Source of the DNA: Polaribacter batillariae
Lineage (GTDB): Bacteria; Bacteroidota; Bacteroidia; Flavobacteriales; Flavobacteriaceae
Reading direction: 5' to 3'
DNA: 64,000 bases
Assembly: GCF_017498485.1 (NCBI RefSeq)
Contig: NZ_CP071795.1
Coordinates: 1,240,001-1,304,000, forward strand
Below, one piece after another: positions 9,474-18,605 of the stretch. Each line of letters starts with the position of its first letter. Position 1 is the stretch's first letter. The notes under the pieces were generated by a model, which made no database searches, was not told where the DNA came from, and worked only from the letters and a program-made list of their open reading frames with translations. A program made the translations under genes and the position numbers.

Positions 9474-9510
9474 TTAAACCCTTCAGATTTTAAAAACCTG
9501 AAGGGTCTTT
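9474..9510. repeat. Intergenic palindrome between clpX and dnaG
   Basis: Nine-base perfect arms, ACCCTTCAG (9478-9486) and CTGAAGGGT (9498-9506), with A/T runs on both sides. It could end clpX transcription or act in the dnaG leader. The minus-strand T-run is short, so termination is uncertain. Confidence 0.5.
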
Positions 9511-9556
9511 TGCTAATAATTATTTTTAAGAACTTTCTCTTTTTAGTTAGCAATAT

Positions 9557-9675
9557 GCGTTAAGGATTGAAATGGCATCCTTTTTAGTTGTTCGTTCGAG
9601 TGAATTTGTGAAGAATGAACAAATTTATATCGAGAACAAAACTAAAAAGATATAATGGAAAGCCTGTTAAAACGC
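9557..9675 (-). repeat. Structured dispersed repeat, member 1 (possible RNA element)
   Basis: A 119-bp unit with nested pairing. Outer stem GCGTT (9557-9561)/AACGC (9671-9675); then AGG (9563-9565)/CCT (9663-9665); then a long inner hairpin starting CTTTTTAGTTGTTC (from 9580) and closing with GAACAAAACTAAAAAG (9634-9649). Shared signatures GGATTGAA and ATAATGGAAAGC relate it to the element at 56089-56175. Similar units are very common between genes in Bacteroidetes genomes (recalled). The strand is arbitrary. Confidence 0.6.
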
Positions 9676-9688
9676 CCAAAAAAATATT

Positions 9689-10927
9689 TTAAGAAGCTGC
9701 TCTTAATTTTTTTAACGTGGTATTGGTTAATTTTGCTTCTGCATATTCTTTGGTTACGTTAAATTCTTTCTCGTTAGAACTCGGCAACTCGAACATTGCA
9801 TCTGTAAAAATTGCTTCGCACAAAGAACGTAACCCTCTTGCACCTAACTTATATTCTACTGCTTTTTCTACAATGTAATTTAAGGCTTCTTCTTCGATTG
9901 TAAATGCAACATCGTCCATTGTAAATAGCTTAGAATATTGCTTAATAATTGAGTTTTTAGGCTCTGTTAAAATAGCTCTTAAGGTGGTTGCATCTAAAGG
10001 ATTCATGTAACTTAAAACTGGTAAGCGTCCAATAATTTCTGGAATTAAACCAAATGCTTTTAAGTCAGATGGAATGATGTATTGCAACAGGTTTTCTTCA
10101 TCTACTTTGTCGTCGTCCAAAGAAGCGCTAAAACCTACAGCTTGCATGTTTAACCGCTTGCTGATGATTCTTTCGATTCCAGAAAATGCGCCTCCAGCAA
10201 TAAATAAAATTTCTTTGGTATCTACTTCTATAAATTTTTGTTCGGGATGTTTTCTTCCGCCTTTTGGCGCAACATTTACAACGGTTCCTTCTAATAATTT
10301 TAATAAAGCTTGTTGTACCCCTTCTCCAGAAACGTCTCTTGTTATTGATGGATTGTCTCCTTTTCTGGCAATTTTATCGATCTCGTCTATAAAAACAATA
10401 CCTCTTTGCGCTTTTTCTACATCGTAATCTGCGGCTTGTAAAAGACGGCTTAAAATACTTTCTACATCTTCGCCTACATAGCCTGCTTGTGTTAAAACAG
10501 TCGCATCTACAATTGAAAAAGGAACGTTTAACATTTTTGCAATTGTTTTTGCAACCAAGGTTTTTCCTGTTCCGGTTTCTCCTACCAAAACAATGTTCGA
10601 TTTTTCGATTTCTACCTCATCTTCATCGTTTTTAGATTGTAATAATCTTTTATAATGGTTGTACACAGCTACTGCCATAGAGCGTTTTGTTTCGTCTTGG
10701 CCAATGATGTATTGGTCTAAAAATTCTTTAATTTCTAAAGGTTTTTTTAGTGTTAAATCTTTTGACAAGCCACTTGTTTTTGCATCAAAAATTTCTTCTT
10801 CTACAATTCCATGGGCTTGTTCTATACATCTATCGCAAATATGGGCATCCATTCCTGCAATTAGCAAGTCGGTTTCTGCTTTTTTTCGTCCACAAAACGA
10901 ACATTCTAGATTTTCTTCTTTTGACAT
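9689..10927 (-). CDS. clpX: ATP-dependent Clp protease ATP-binding subunit ClpX
   Basis: A 412-residue AAA+ unfoldase that feeds substrates to ClpP. The N-terminal C4 zinc finger is intact (CSFCGRKK ... ICDRCIE), with Walker A GETGTGKT, Walker B IVFIDEID, the GYVGEDVE pore loop and sensor 2 GARGLRSL. The start is set at 10927 ([13 protein letters not shown]): the frame runs 21 codons further upstream, but those codons fall in the long clpP-clpX hairpin and do not resemble ClpX. Confidence 0.96.
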   Translation of the reverse strand: MSKEENLECSFCGRKKAETDLLIAGMDAHICDRCIEQAHGIVEEEIFDAKTSGLSKDLTLKKPLEIKEFLDQYIIGQDETKRSMAVAVYNHYKRLLQSKNDEDEVEIEKSNIVLVGETGTGKTLVAKTIAKMLNVPFSIVDATVLTQAGYVGEDVESILSRLLQAADYDVEKAQRGIVFIDEIDKIARKGDNPSITRDVSGEGVQQALLKLLEGTVVNVAPKGGRKHPEQKFIEVDTKEILFIAGGAFSGIERIISKRLNMQAVGFSASLDDDKVDEENLLQYIIPSDLKAFGLIPEIIGRLPVLSYMNPLDATTLRAILTEPKNSIIKQYSKLFTMDDVAFTIEEEALNYIVEKAVEYKLGARGLRSLCEAIFTDAMFELPSSNEKEFNVTKEYAEAKLTNTTLKKLRAAS

Positions 10928-10936
10928 TTTGATTTG

Positions 10937-10998
10937 GTTTTTGGTAATTAGTTGATGGTTTTTGATAAGATTTTTACCAAAAACCATCAACCAAAAAC
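10937..10998 (-). promoter_or_regulatory. Long hairpin in the clpP-clpX spacer
   Basis: Perfect 14-base arms GTTGATGGTTTTTG (10951-10964) and CAAAAACCATCAAC (10978-10991), extended by GTTTTTGG/CCAAAAAC after a small internal loop. It fills the 81-base spacer and ends just before the clpX start region. It could adjust the ClpP:ClpX ratio by processing or partial termination (inference). There is no strong T-run. Confidence 0.6.
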
Positions 10999-11008
10999 TA
11001 AATACGAT

Positions 11009-11668
11009 TTATTTTCTTACTAAAATTTCATCAATCATACCATATGCTTTTGCTTCATCTGCTTTCATCCAGTAATCTCTATCTGAATCGTTATGAACTT
11101 TCTCTACTGTTTGTCCTGAGTGATTTGCGATAATTGCATACAATTCGTCTTTTAATTTTAAGATTTCTCTTGCAGTAATCTCAATATCCGAAGCTTGCCC
11201 TTGAGCACCTCCTAAAGGTTGATGAATCATAATTCTTGAGTGTGGCAATGCAGATCGTTTTCCTTTTTCTCCTGCACACATTAAAACGGCTCCCATAGAA
11301 GCTGCCATTCCTGTACAAATTGTGGCAACATCTGGTTTTATAAATTGCATGGTATCGTAAATTCCTAGACCTGCATACACGCCTCCTCCAGGAGAATTGA
11401 TATATATTGAAATGTCTTTATTAGCATCTACACTTTCTAAAAACAACAACTGTGCTTGAATAATATTAGCAACTTGGTCGTTAATACCGGTTCCTAAAAA
11501 GATAATTCTATCCATCATTAACCGCGAAAAAACGTCCATTTGAGTGATGTTCATTTGACGTTCTTCCATAATATATGGGGTTAAACTACTGGTTATTTTT
11601 GTATAGTTGGTACTGCTAATTCCGTGATGTTTTGTTGCGTATTTTTCGAACTCTTTTCCGTAATTCAT
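11009..11668 (-). CDS. clpP: ATP-dependent Clp protease proteolytic subunit ClpP
   Basis: A 219-residue serine peptidase of family S14. The catalytic triad is visible: Ser124 in GMAASMGA, His149 in MIHQPLGG and Asp194 in the [10 protein letters not shown] block. [18 protein letters not shown] is the conserved substrate-strand region. About 30 N-terminal residues precede the core and may be a propeptide. It is transcribed ahead of clpX; trigger factor, lipoprotein, clpP and clpX form a common Bacteroidetes order. Confidence 0.96.
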   Translation of the reverse strand: MNYGKEFEKYATKHHGISSTNYTKITSSLTPYIMEERQMNITQMDVFSRLMMDRIIFLGTGINDQVANIIQAQLLFLESVDANKDISIYINSPGGGVYAGLGIYDTMQFIKPDVATICTGMAASMGAVLMCAGEKGKRSALPHSRIMIHQPLGGAQGQASDIEITAREILKLKDELYAIIANHSGQTVEKVHNDSDRDYWMKADEAKAYGMIDEILVRK

Positions 11669-11753
11669 TTTCGTGATTCTATTTAAGTTTTGTGCTGTAA
11701 ATATAAGAACTATTTTCTTACTATTTTGTTACAGCTTTGTTTGAGTTGTCGAT

Positions 11754-11787
11754 AAAAAAACCTGAATTTTACAATTCAGGTTTTTTT
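11754..11787 (-). terminator. Intrinsic terminator between the lipoprotein gene and clpP
   Basis: AAAAAACCTGAATT and AATTCAGGTTTTTTT arms with a 4-base loop; symmetrical, so it can work in both directions. It lies after the lipoprotein gene on the minus strand and implies a separate clpP promoter. Confidence 0.8.
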
Positions 11788-11861
11788 GTTTCTATATTAA
11801 TTACTTTTTACCCAATGCTTTCGAAAAAGTAAAAAAACTAAATAAATTTATTTTTTTTAAT

Positions 11862-12362
11862 CTAATCTAATTTTACATCAATCTTAAGGGTTTGGTTTGC
11901 TTTTGCTGTAACAGTGCCATTTATAGACTCGGTTTTATTTAAAACTTGATTATAGTTTACAAAAGACCCTGAACTTGTATTAATTAGTTTTCCGTTTTGA
12001 AAAGTATAATTAGCATAAGCTCCTTGGTCGTTATCCGATTCTGTCCAAAACTCTAGAGAATAGTCATAAGATTTTGCTTCTAAATTAGAAAATCTTACCT
12101 CTTTGTAACCAGCTCCATAAGAAGTTCTAGTAGAATTATTTCCATCATGCAATACTATTCGCACGTAAGATGTTAAATAATAACTAGGTATATTAAAGCT
12201 AAATAAAATGGCTCCATTCACAGAACTAGTTCCAATACCTCCAGTAGTATATGTTTGGCTTCTTATTTCTAAATCGGGTTCGGATTCGCAACCATATAAA
12301 AGAAAGAAAAAGCTAGCAAATAGAAAAATCGTTTTTATTTTATTTAAAGTGAAATGTTTCAT
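11862..12362 (-). CDS. Hypothetical lipoprotein
   Basis: A 166-residue protein with a long hydrophobic signal ending in a lipobox (LLYGC, Cys about residue 25), so it is probably a lipid-anchored envelope protein. The mature part is Ser/Thr/Asn/Tyr-rich with alternating hydrophobic residues, consistent with a beta-sandwich. I recognise no family. It has its own terminator and a 314-base AT-rich leader, suggesting independent transcription. Confidence 0.75.
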   Translation of the reverse strand: MKHFTLNKIKTIFLFASFFFLLYGCESEPDLEIRSQTYTTGGIGTSSVNGAILFSFNIPSYYLTSYVRIVLHDGNNSTRTSYGAGYKEVRFSNLEAKSYDYSLEFWTESDNDQGAYANYTFQNGKLINTSSGSFVNYNQVLNKTESINGTVTAKANQTLKIDVKLD

Positions 12363-12676
12363 AATATTTTTTTTAAGTTCTATTTATTTCTGTATTTTAA
12401 ATAATTTAAAGTTTTGAATTATAATATTTTATATTCTTTTAGATTTGTTCTTTTAAAATAATAGAGAATGTAATTTTAAAGCCCTTGCGCAAAATTTACA
12501 TTCAAATAACTAATTATTAAACATTATATTGTTGAAGCTAATTAAATAATTTTATTTTTTTAGTTAATTCTACTTTTCCTGTTAATTAGAATCTAACTTT
12601 CTTAAAAAAATATTAATTTTTATGGTTAAAATACAACTATTTGTTTAAGCATTATACTTAATCGCTTCCACTTATT
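12363..12676. other. AT-rich intergenic stretch, no gene found
   Basis: Between the lipoprotein gene and tig. It has no plausible ORF, tRNA or strong hairpin. It presumably holds the tig 3' end and the lipoprotein promoter, but no full TAnnTTTG box was found on the minus strand. Confidence 0.6.
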
Positions 12677-14029
12677 TTACTTATTTAAAGCCTGATCTTT
12701 AGCTTGTTGGTCATAAACTTCTTTTACAAAATCGACATAAGAAACTTCTTTTGTTTTAAAATGTATGTTTTCTTTATAAAAATCTAATAATTTTTGACTA
12801 ATTAATTGCGATTGTAACTTTTGGGCTTCTTCTTGGTTTTGTAAAATTCTTGCAGCAATATCGTCTAACTCTTTTTCTTCTGGATTCATATTACCAAATT
12901 GTGCCATTTGCATACGAATTAACCCTTTTGCATAATCTATCAATTCTACATAATCTATTTTTATATCGTTATCTTTTAGTACTTTTCCTTCGATTAATTG
13001 ATAACGCAACGCTTTTTCAGATTTTTCGTATTCGGCTTTTGCTTCTTCTGGTGTTAATTCTTTTTCGCCTGCAGTTTGCAACCATTTTTGTAAGAATTCT
13101 TCAGGTAAATCGAACTTTGTATTTTCTACTAAATGTTCTGTTACTGCATTTAACAATTGTTGGTCTGTATGCTCTACAAAATTCTTTTCTGCATCTTCTT
13201 TTATTTTTTCTTTTAATTCTAACACTGTTTTTACACTTCCGTCAGGAAATAATTTATCGAACAATTCTTGGTCTAAATCTGCAGGTTCTGTTTTTGTTAT
13301 GTCTTCGATAGTGAGTGTTACTTTGATATCTAAATCGTGAATTTCTTCGTGAGATACCCCTAAAATATGTTGTAATTTATGGTCGTCTTTAAATAATTTC
13401 TTTGTTTCTAACTCTATTACATCGCCAACTTTAGCCCCAACAAGTTTCTTTTCGCTTTTCTTATCTTCTAAATCGCTAACTAAAAAAGTACCTTTTTTAT
13501 TAATTTCTTTTGCTTCGTTTACAAAAGTTGCTGTAACATTTGCATCTTTAGTTACTTCTTCTAAAGAAGATATTTTACCATAACGAGTTCGAATATTTTT
13601 TACTTCTTCTTCTAATAATTTTTCTGTTGTAACAATTTTATATTGTGTTACTTTCTTTATAGCGTCTAAGTCTATATCGAATTCTGGCACTAAGCCTAAT
13701 TCGAATTCAAAAGAAAATTTGTCTGCATCCCAATTGAAATCGTCTTGAATTCTTGGTAACGGATTTCCTAAAATATCTAATTTTTCTTCTGTGATAAATT
13801 TATTTAAAGACTCTTGTAAAAGCTTGTTTACCTCATCTATCATTATAGATTTACCATATTGCCTTTTAATCATTCCCATTGGCACGTGCCCTTTTCTAAA
13901 ACCAGGAATGTCTGCTTTTTTACGATAATCTGTTAGTAATTGGTTTACTTTTGCTTGATAATCGTCTGCCACAATATCAACTTTTACAACTGCGTTTAAC
14001 GCATCTATGTTCTCTTTTGTAATATTCAT
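12677..14029 (-). CDS. tig: Trigger factor, ribosome-associated chaperone
   Basis: A 450-residue protein. The N-terminal ribosome-docking signature is clear (PGFRKGHVPMGMIKRQYG, residues about 41-58). The middle FKBP-type PPIase region is short and diverged, as is usual in Bacteroidetes, and the C-terminal helical chaperone domain is Glu/Lys-rich. It binds nascent chains at the ribosomal exit tunnel. A consensus promoter lies just upstream. Confidence 0.95.
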   Translation of the reverse strand: MNITKENIDALNAVVKVDIVADDYQAKVNQLLTDYRKKADIPGFRKGHVPMGMIKRQYGKSIMIDEVNKLLQESLNKFITEEKLDILGNPLPRIQDDFNWDADKFSFEFELGLVPEFDIDLDAIKKVTQYKIVTTEKLLEEEVKNIRTRYGKISSLEEVTKDANVTATFVNEAKEINKKGTFLVSDLEDKKSEKKLVGAKVGDVIELETKKLFKDDHKLQHILGVSHEEIHDLDIKVTLTIEDITKTEPADLDQELFDKLFPDGSVKTVLELKEKIKEDAEKNFVEHTDQQLLNAVTEHLVENTKFDLPEEFLQKWLQTAGEKELTPEEAKAEYEKSEKALRYQLIEGKVLKDNDIKIDYVELIDYAKGLIRMQMAQFGNMNPEEKELDDIAARILQNQEEAQKLQSQLISQKLLDFYKENIHFKTKEVSYVDFVKEVYDQQAKDQALNK

Positions 14030-14062
14030 TTATTTGTTCTTTTATCTTGAAAAAATCGAGTG

Positions 14063-14093
14063 CAAAATTACGCTTTTTAATTGATTGCACAAA
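14063..14093 (-). promoter_or_regulatory. Consensus Bacteroidetes promoter of tig
   Basis: On the minus strand: TTTG (14093-14090), 19 bases, then TAATTTTG (14070-14063). This is an exact match to TTTG-N19-TAnnTTTG, 34 bases from the tig ATG. Confidence 0.7.
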
Positions 14094-14224
14094 TGTTTAA
14101 GTGGTTCTATTTCAGCATCAAATAAATTCACTGATTTCATAAACCAGATACAAATCTTTAGCCATAAAATAATGAGTTAAAAAACAGTTCGTAATGGTTT
14201 TTTAATAACTATGGCTAATGCCAT

Positions 14225-14587
14225 TTATAATTTATCTAACTGTTTTTTATCGTCTTTTAAAAGAGAAAACAATGCAGATCTAAATATCGACAATAAAATA
14301 CTAAACAACAGCGCCCACCAAAAATTATCTACTGCAAAACCATCTACTAATTTATCTGCCAACATAATTATAATTGCATTAATTACAAAAATAAACAAGC
14401 CAAATGTAACTAGAGTTGCTGGCAATGTAAAGAAGATTAACAAAGGTCTTACAAACATATTTAATAAAGCAATTACTGCTGCAACTATAATTGCAGATAA
14501 GTAACCAGTAACTGCTACTCCTTGTAAAATATTTGCTAAAACAATTACTGCAACAGCCGTTAATAATATTTTTAAAAATGTTTTCAT
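14225..14587 (-). CDS. Phage-holin-family-4-type small membrane protein
   Basis: A 120-residue, four-helix membrane protein of the Phage_holin_4_2 (DUF360-like) family: N-terminal helix, then the conserved ALLNMFVRPLLIFFTLPATL segment, a third and a fourth helix, and a charged tail. Despite the family name, members are widespread single chromosomal genes and their function is unknown; nothing phage-like is nearby. Confidence 0.85.
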   Translation of the reverse strand: MKTFLKILLTAVAVIVLANILQGVAVTGYLSAIIVAAVIALLNMFVRPLLIFFTLPATLVTFGLFIFVINAIIIMLADKLVDGFAVDNFWWALLFSILLSIFRSALFSLLKDDKKQLDKL

Positions 14588-14784
14588 ATAAATTGATTTT
14601 ATTTTTCTACAAATAGCGAAAAGTGTACCAAATTAAGAAGCCTGCTTTTTTGGCAGGTTTTAAGTGATATTACCTTATTATATGAAAGAAAAAACCTTTA
14701 CATATTTGGGGTGTCTTCCTTATTAAAATAAGTTTTTAAAAATGATCTTTACAGCATAAAATATAAACTAAAAATTTCTAAAAA

Positions 14785-15366
14785 ATGGAAAAAAATCAAA
14801 ACAAAAAAGGCTTGCTTTCAGAATTTCTTACTAATATGGAGAAAATTCCCAACCAAATAACAGACAGTTTAATTAAATTCTCAGACGATGAAGACGAAAA
14901 AAATGTAATAAACACTTATTCCTCTGCTTTAAACAATCAATTTAAAGAACTCTCTAATTACATAGAAGAACAGCGCCAAAAAACAACAAAACAAGCTCAA
15001 TTAGATACAGAACAGTATTTAAAAATAGCTTCTCCTAATTTAATGATTAACAATATGAAACTTTCTTTGCCTAGCATTGGCTCTATTGTTGGTAAGCTTG
15101 GCATTGATGGAATCGTGAAAGAAATTAAAAAAATTGTGAAAGAAATTTTGAATATATTCGGAATTAAACTTCCTAAATGGATTGATGGTTTGTTGTTACT
15201 GATTGATGAGATAATTGGAATTTTATTTGGCGGAGGTTCTCCAAAATTAAGAGTCGCATTCTCTCAAATCGAGCAAGCATATTTGGGCGAATTAACTCAG
15301 TTAGCGAGGCTTCAAAAAGCAACCAACAACTTAAGCAATGATGAAGATGATATGGATGACTTTTAA
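14785..15366 (+). CDS. Orphan acidic-tailed protein with a hydrophobic segment
   Basis: A 193-residue protein that I do not recognise. The N-terminal half is charged and helical (coiled-coil tendency near EEQRQKTTKQAQ). Residues about 100-155 are strongly hydrophobic or amphipathic (GIDGIVKEIKKIVKEIL, then WIDGLLLLIDEIIGILFGG). The C-terminus ends in a short acidic cluster (DEDDMDDF). No signal peptide. It could associate with the membrane through the hydrophobic segment. Monocistronic and ended by a shared bidirectional terminator. Confidence 0.7.
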   Translation: MEKNQNKKGLLSEFLTNMEKIPNQITDSLIKFSDDEDEKNVINTYSSALNNQFKELSNYIEEQRQKTTKQAQLDTEQYLKIASPNLMINNMKLSLPSIGSIVGKLGIDGIVKEIKKIVKEILNIFGIKLPKWIDGLLLLIDEIIGILFGGGSPKLRVAFSQIEQAYLGELTQLARLQKATNNLSNDEDDMDDF

Positions 15367-15380
15367 TGTTTAAAATACTG

Positions 15381-15412
15381 TAAAGTCAAAACAAATATAA
15401 GTTTTGGCTTTA
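15381..15412. terminator. Bidirectional terminator between convergent genes
   Basis: Twelve-base arms TAAAGTCAAAAC and GTTTTGGCTTTA with one G-T pair and an 8-base A/T loop. It serves the orphan gene on the plus strand and the OlsF-like gene on the minus strand. Confidence 0.65.
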
Positions 15413-15413
15413 C

Positions 15414-17222
15414 TTATTTATTATGTAACTCAGTAGCTTTTCTCTCTAACTCTGCTTGAAATTCTTCCATTACTGGTTTTACAGTACTGTCTGGTATATC
15501 TGCTACTTTTATATACATTAAACCATCTACTGCATTGTTAAATTTTGGATCTACATTAAAAGCTACCAAACGTGCATTTTGTTTTACATATTTCTTAATT
15601 AAAACAGGTATTCTTAAGGCTCCAGGTTCAATTTCGTCGATAATTTTATCGAACTTTTGCATGTCTGATTGTGTTGCATCAAAAACAAAATCTTTATCAC
15701 CATCTTTTAATTTAACCTTATATTCTTTCTTCGGATAAATGTACTGCGCAATATAAGGGTCGTAATAATGCGATTTCATAAACTCGATCATTAAAGATTT
15801 AGAAAAGTCGGAAAACTGATTACTAATAGAAACACCGCCCATTAAATATTTATATTCTGGATAACGTAAGGTTATATGCACAATTCCTTTCCATAATAAA
15901 AATAATGGCATTGGTTTTTGCTGATATTCGCTAATAATAAACGCACGTCCCATTTCGATGGTTTTTTCCATCATCGGAAACAATTCTGGCTCGATTCTAA
16001 ACAGTGTTTGTACATAAAAACCATTGATTCCGTACTTTTTATAAATCTCTTTTCCAAGCCCCATTCTGTAAGCACCTACCAAACAGCTTGCTTCTCTGTC
16101 CCACAATAATAAATGATGATAATATTTATCGAACTTATCTAAATCGATTTCTTTATTGGTTCCTTCGCCAACTTCTCTAAAAGTAACTTCGCGCAGCCTG
16201 CCAACTTCATGCAATAAATTAGGAATCTCTTTGGCACTTGCAAAAAACACTTCGTAATTCTTACTTTCTAATAATCGAGCTTCTTTTTCTCTTAACGTAT
16301 TTATTTCTTTTACAAATAAATTGGTGTTTCTTTGAGATGTTATTTTTTTAGCGGGTTTTTTCGGAATTTTTATGTTTTGTGTAGAAATTAATTTGTGTGC
16401 TTTCTCAAAAGGATTCGCCAACATATATGTTTTCTTTCTAATAAATTCATAAAAAGTAGGAATGTCTTTGTATTCGTTTTGGTCTGTGACAGAAATGGGT
16501 TTTCCAATTCTAACTTTTACCACTTTTCCATTCTGAGAAATTACTTCCGAAGGTAATTTTGCAGTTCTTAAAGTATCTGATATTCTAGATAAAAAATAAA
16601 ACAAACGACTGTTTTTAGCATGAAAGTAAATAGGAATTATAGGAACATTTGCTTTTTTAATTAAACGAACAGCGCCTTCTTCCCAAGGTTTATCTACTTT
16701 TAATTTTCCATCTTTATAGGTAGATACTTCTCCTGCTGGAAAAATCCCTAAAGGTTTTCCTTCTTTTAAATGCGATAACGCACTTTTAATTCCTGCAACA
16801 CTCGATTTGGCATCCTTTCTTGTTTCAAAAGGGTTTACTGGCATTACATAAGGTTTTAAAGGTGCTATTCTGTGAAGTAAAAAATTGGCAATTATTTTAT
16901 AATCGGCTCTTTTTTCTATTAATAATTTTAACAATAAAACGCCATCTATACCTCCTAAAGGATGGTTAGAAATTGTTATAAAAGCCCCATCTTTTGGAAT
17001 TCTTTTTAAATCTTCTTCTGGTATTTCGAACCTTATATTGCAATCGTCTAAAACTCCATTTAAGAAATCTAAATCTGCTTTATTTTTATTGTTGTCGTAA
17101 ATTTTATTAATAGAAGAAATACGAAGAATTCTTAAAAGAAGCCAACCAACAAAGGTGCCAAGAAAACCAAATTTCTCTAAACCAATTACTTGTGCAATTT
17201 CTTTAGATGTTACTAATGCCAT
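15414..17222 (-). CDS. OlsF-like bifunctional acyltransferase (PlsC-type + GNAT-type), aminolipid synthesis
   Basis: A 602-residue two-domain enzyme. Residues about 60-290 are a PlsC-like O-acyltransferase (SNHPLGGIDGVLL and GIFPAGEVSTY, the hemolysin/OlsA variant of the HX4D and FPEG motifs). Residues about 305-560 are a GNAT-like N-acyltransferase of the OlsB/Acetyltransf_5 type (VGRLREVTFREVGEG, LLWDREASCLVGAYRMG). This order matches OlsF, which makes ornithine lipids in Flavobacterium johnsoniae and Serratia (known). The acceptor amino acid here, ornithine or glycine, cannot be read from sequence. Confidence 0.85.
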   Translation of the reverse strand: MALVTSKEIAQVIGLEKFGFLGTFVGWLLLRILRISSINKIYDNNKNKADLDFLNGVLDDCNIRFEIPEEDLKRIPKDGAFITISNHPLGGIDGVLLLKLLIEKRADYKIIANFLLHRIAPLKPYVMPVNPFETRKDAKSSVAGIKSALSHLKEGKPLGIFPAGEVSTYKDGKLKVDKPWEEGAVRLIKKANVPIIPIYFHAKNSRLFYFLSRISDTLRTAKLPSEVISQNGKVVKVRIGKPISVTDQNEYKDIPTFYEFIRKKTYMLANPFEKAHKLISTQNIKIPKKPAKKITSQRNTNLFVKEINTLREKEARLLESKNYEVFFASAKEIPNLLHEVGRLREVTFREVGEGTNKEIDLDKFDKYYHHLLLWDREASCLVGAYRMGLGKEIYKKYGINGFYVQTLFRIEPELFPMMEKTIEMGRAFIISEYQQKPMPLFLLWKGIVHITLRYPEYKYLMGGVSISNQFSDFSKSLMIEFMKSHYYDPYIAQYIYPKKEYKVKLKDGDKDFVFDATQSDMQKFDKIIDEIEPGALRIPVLIKKYVKQNARLVAFNVDPKFNNAVDGLMYIKVADIPDSTVKPVMEEFQAELERKATELHNK

Positions 17223-17244
17223 AAATTTTTATTAGACGCATTTG

Positions 17245-17252
17245 CAAACATA
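17245..17252 (-). promoter_or_regulatory. -7 box (TATGTTTG) for the OlsF-like gene
   Basis: Exact TAnnTTTG match on the minus strand, 23 bases before the start codon and inside the 53-base gap after aspartate kinase. It suggests the two genes are not simply one transcript. Confidence 0.4.
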
Positions 17253-17275
17253 CTAAAAAAAGAAATATAGAAATA

Positions 17276-18529
17276 TTAATTTGTTGCCAAAACAATTTGA
17301 ATTGTTTCTTTATTGACTTGTGTTAACAAAGAAGTTCCTTTTTCTTCGATGGTAGCAATTGCCTTGTCGTCGAAATGACGCACAGTAAACATATCTACTC
17401 CTTTTTGAACATCTATCTTAAAATCTTTTTTTAGGTCGCTGTAAAATGCATCGAATTGTCTGAATTTATTATCGATACAAACAGAAAAACTAATCGCAGA
17501 ATTCTGAATTAAATTTACTTTTAACTGATACTCATGTAGTTTTTGAAAAATATAACTGATATTGTTTTCTACCATAAAAGAAAAATCTAAAGCAGCTATA
17601 GACACCAAAATTTGATCTTTTTTTACAATAAAACAAGGAATTAAGGGTTCTAAATCCGATCCTTTAGAAATTCTTGTTCCGGGTTCTTTTGGGTTCACAA
17701 AAGAACGTACCAATAAAGGAATTTCTTTTCTTTCTAAAGGCTGCAATGTTTTTGGATGAATTACAGAAGCTCCATAAAATGCCATTTCTATGGCTTCTTC
17801 GTACGAAATTTGTCTTAATAAAGTAGTTTCTTTAAAAACTCTCGGGTCTGCATTTAAAACTCCTGGAACATCTTTCCAGATAGTAACATTTTCTGCATTT
17901 AAACAATAGGCAAAAATTCCTGCTGTGTAATCGGAACCTTCTCTACCTAAAGTGGTGGTGTTTTCGGTATCGTTTGCAGCAATAAAACCTTGTGTAATGT
18001 TTAATTTAGATGCATCTAGTTTTGCATTGATAATGTCTTGCGTTAACTCCCAATTTACTTTTGCATCTCTATAATTACTATCTGTTTTTACATAATTTCT
18101 AACATCAAACCAATGGTTCTCTACACCAATTTTTGTTAAATATGCGCTTACAATTTTGGTTGATAACAATTCTCCAAAACAGATAATTTGATCATAAACA
18201 TAATCGAATCTTTGCGAAGTGTTTCTGGCCAAAAACCAACTTAATTCTCCTAAAAGAATGTCTATTTCTTTATAAATTTCATCATTTGTGTCAAATAAAT
18301 CGTTCATTATTAATTTATGAAAATCTTCTATAACACCTAATTTTTCTGATAATTTATCGGTCTTATGATAATATGCATCAATTACTTCTTCAAAAGCATT
18401 GGTTATTTTTCCCATTGCAGAAATTACAACAACTGTATTTTCTGTTCCTTCGCTTTGTAAAATATTGGTAATGTTTTTTACGCTTGCTGCATCTTTTACA
18501 GACGCTCCTCCAAATTTAAATATTTTCAT
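17276..18529 (-). CDS. Aspartate kinase, monofunctional
   Basis: A 417-residue enzyme phosphorylating L-aspartate at the entry to Lys/Thr/Met synthesis. It begins MKIFKFGGASV (the KFGG kinase motif) and contains TTLGREGSDYTAGI and the ACT-type regulatory C-terminus (residues about 300-417), so feedback control by an amino acid is likely. No homoserine dehydrogenase domain follows. No pathway partner is adjacent. Confidence 0.94.
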   Translation of the reverse strand: MKIFKFGGASVKDAASVKNITNILQSEGTENTVVVISAMGKITNAFEEVIDAYYHKTDKLSEKLGVIEDFHKLIMNDLFDTNDEIYKEIDILLGELSWFLARNTSQRFDYVYDQIICFGELLSTKIVSAYLTKIGVENHWFDVRNYVKTDSNYRDAKVNWELTQDIINAKLDASKLNITQGFIAANDTENTTTLGREGSDYTAGIFAYCLNAENVTIWKDVPGVLNADPRVFKETTLLRQISYEEAIEMAFYGASVIHPKTLQPLERKEIPLLVRSFVNPKEPGTRISKGSDLEPLIPCFIVKKDQILVSIAALDFSFMVENNISYIFQKLHEYQLKVNLIQNSAISFSVCIDNKFRQFDAFYSDLKKDFKIDVQKGVDMFTVRHFDDKAIATIEEKGTSLLTQVNKETIQIVLATN

Positions 18530-18605
18530 ATCAGAATTATTAAATAGTAAAACTGCTCGATACCATTTTCTTTAAAAGTAGAAAATCACTCGAAATGACA
18601 TTTTC

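Noticed and set aside
14211..14504. 97-codon plus-strand frame
   Set aside because: It is antisense to the four-helix membrane protein gene, whose family match is clear; its composition is that of a complementary shadow.
14225..14587. Prophage remnant, suggested by the holin-family protein
   Set aside because: No phage structural, lysis or replication genes nearby; this family is common as a lone chromosomal gene.
14638..14661. CCTGC/GCAGG hairpin upstream of the 14785 gene
   Set aside because: Only five pairs and located in a divergent leader, so neither a terminator nor a clear regulatory site.
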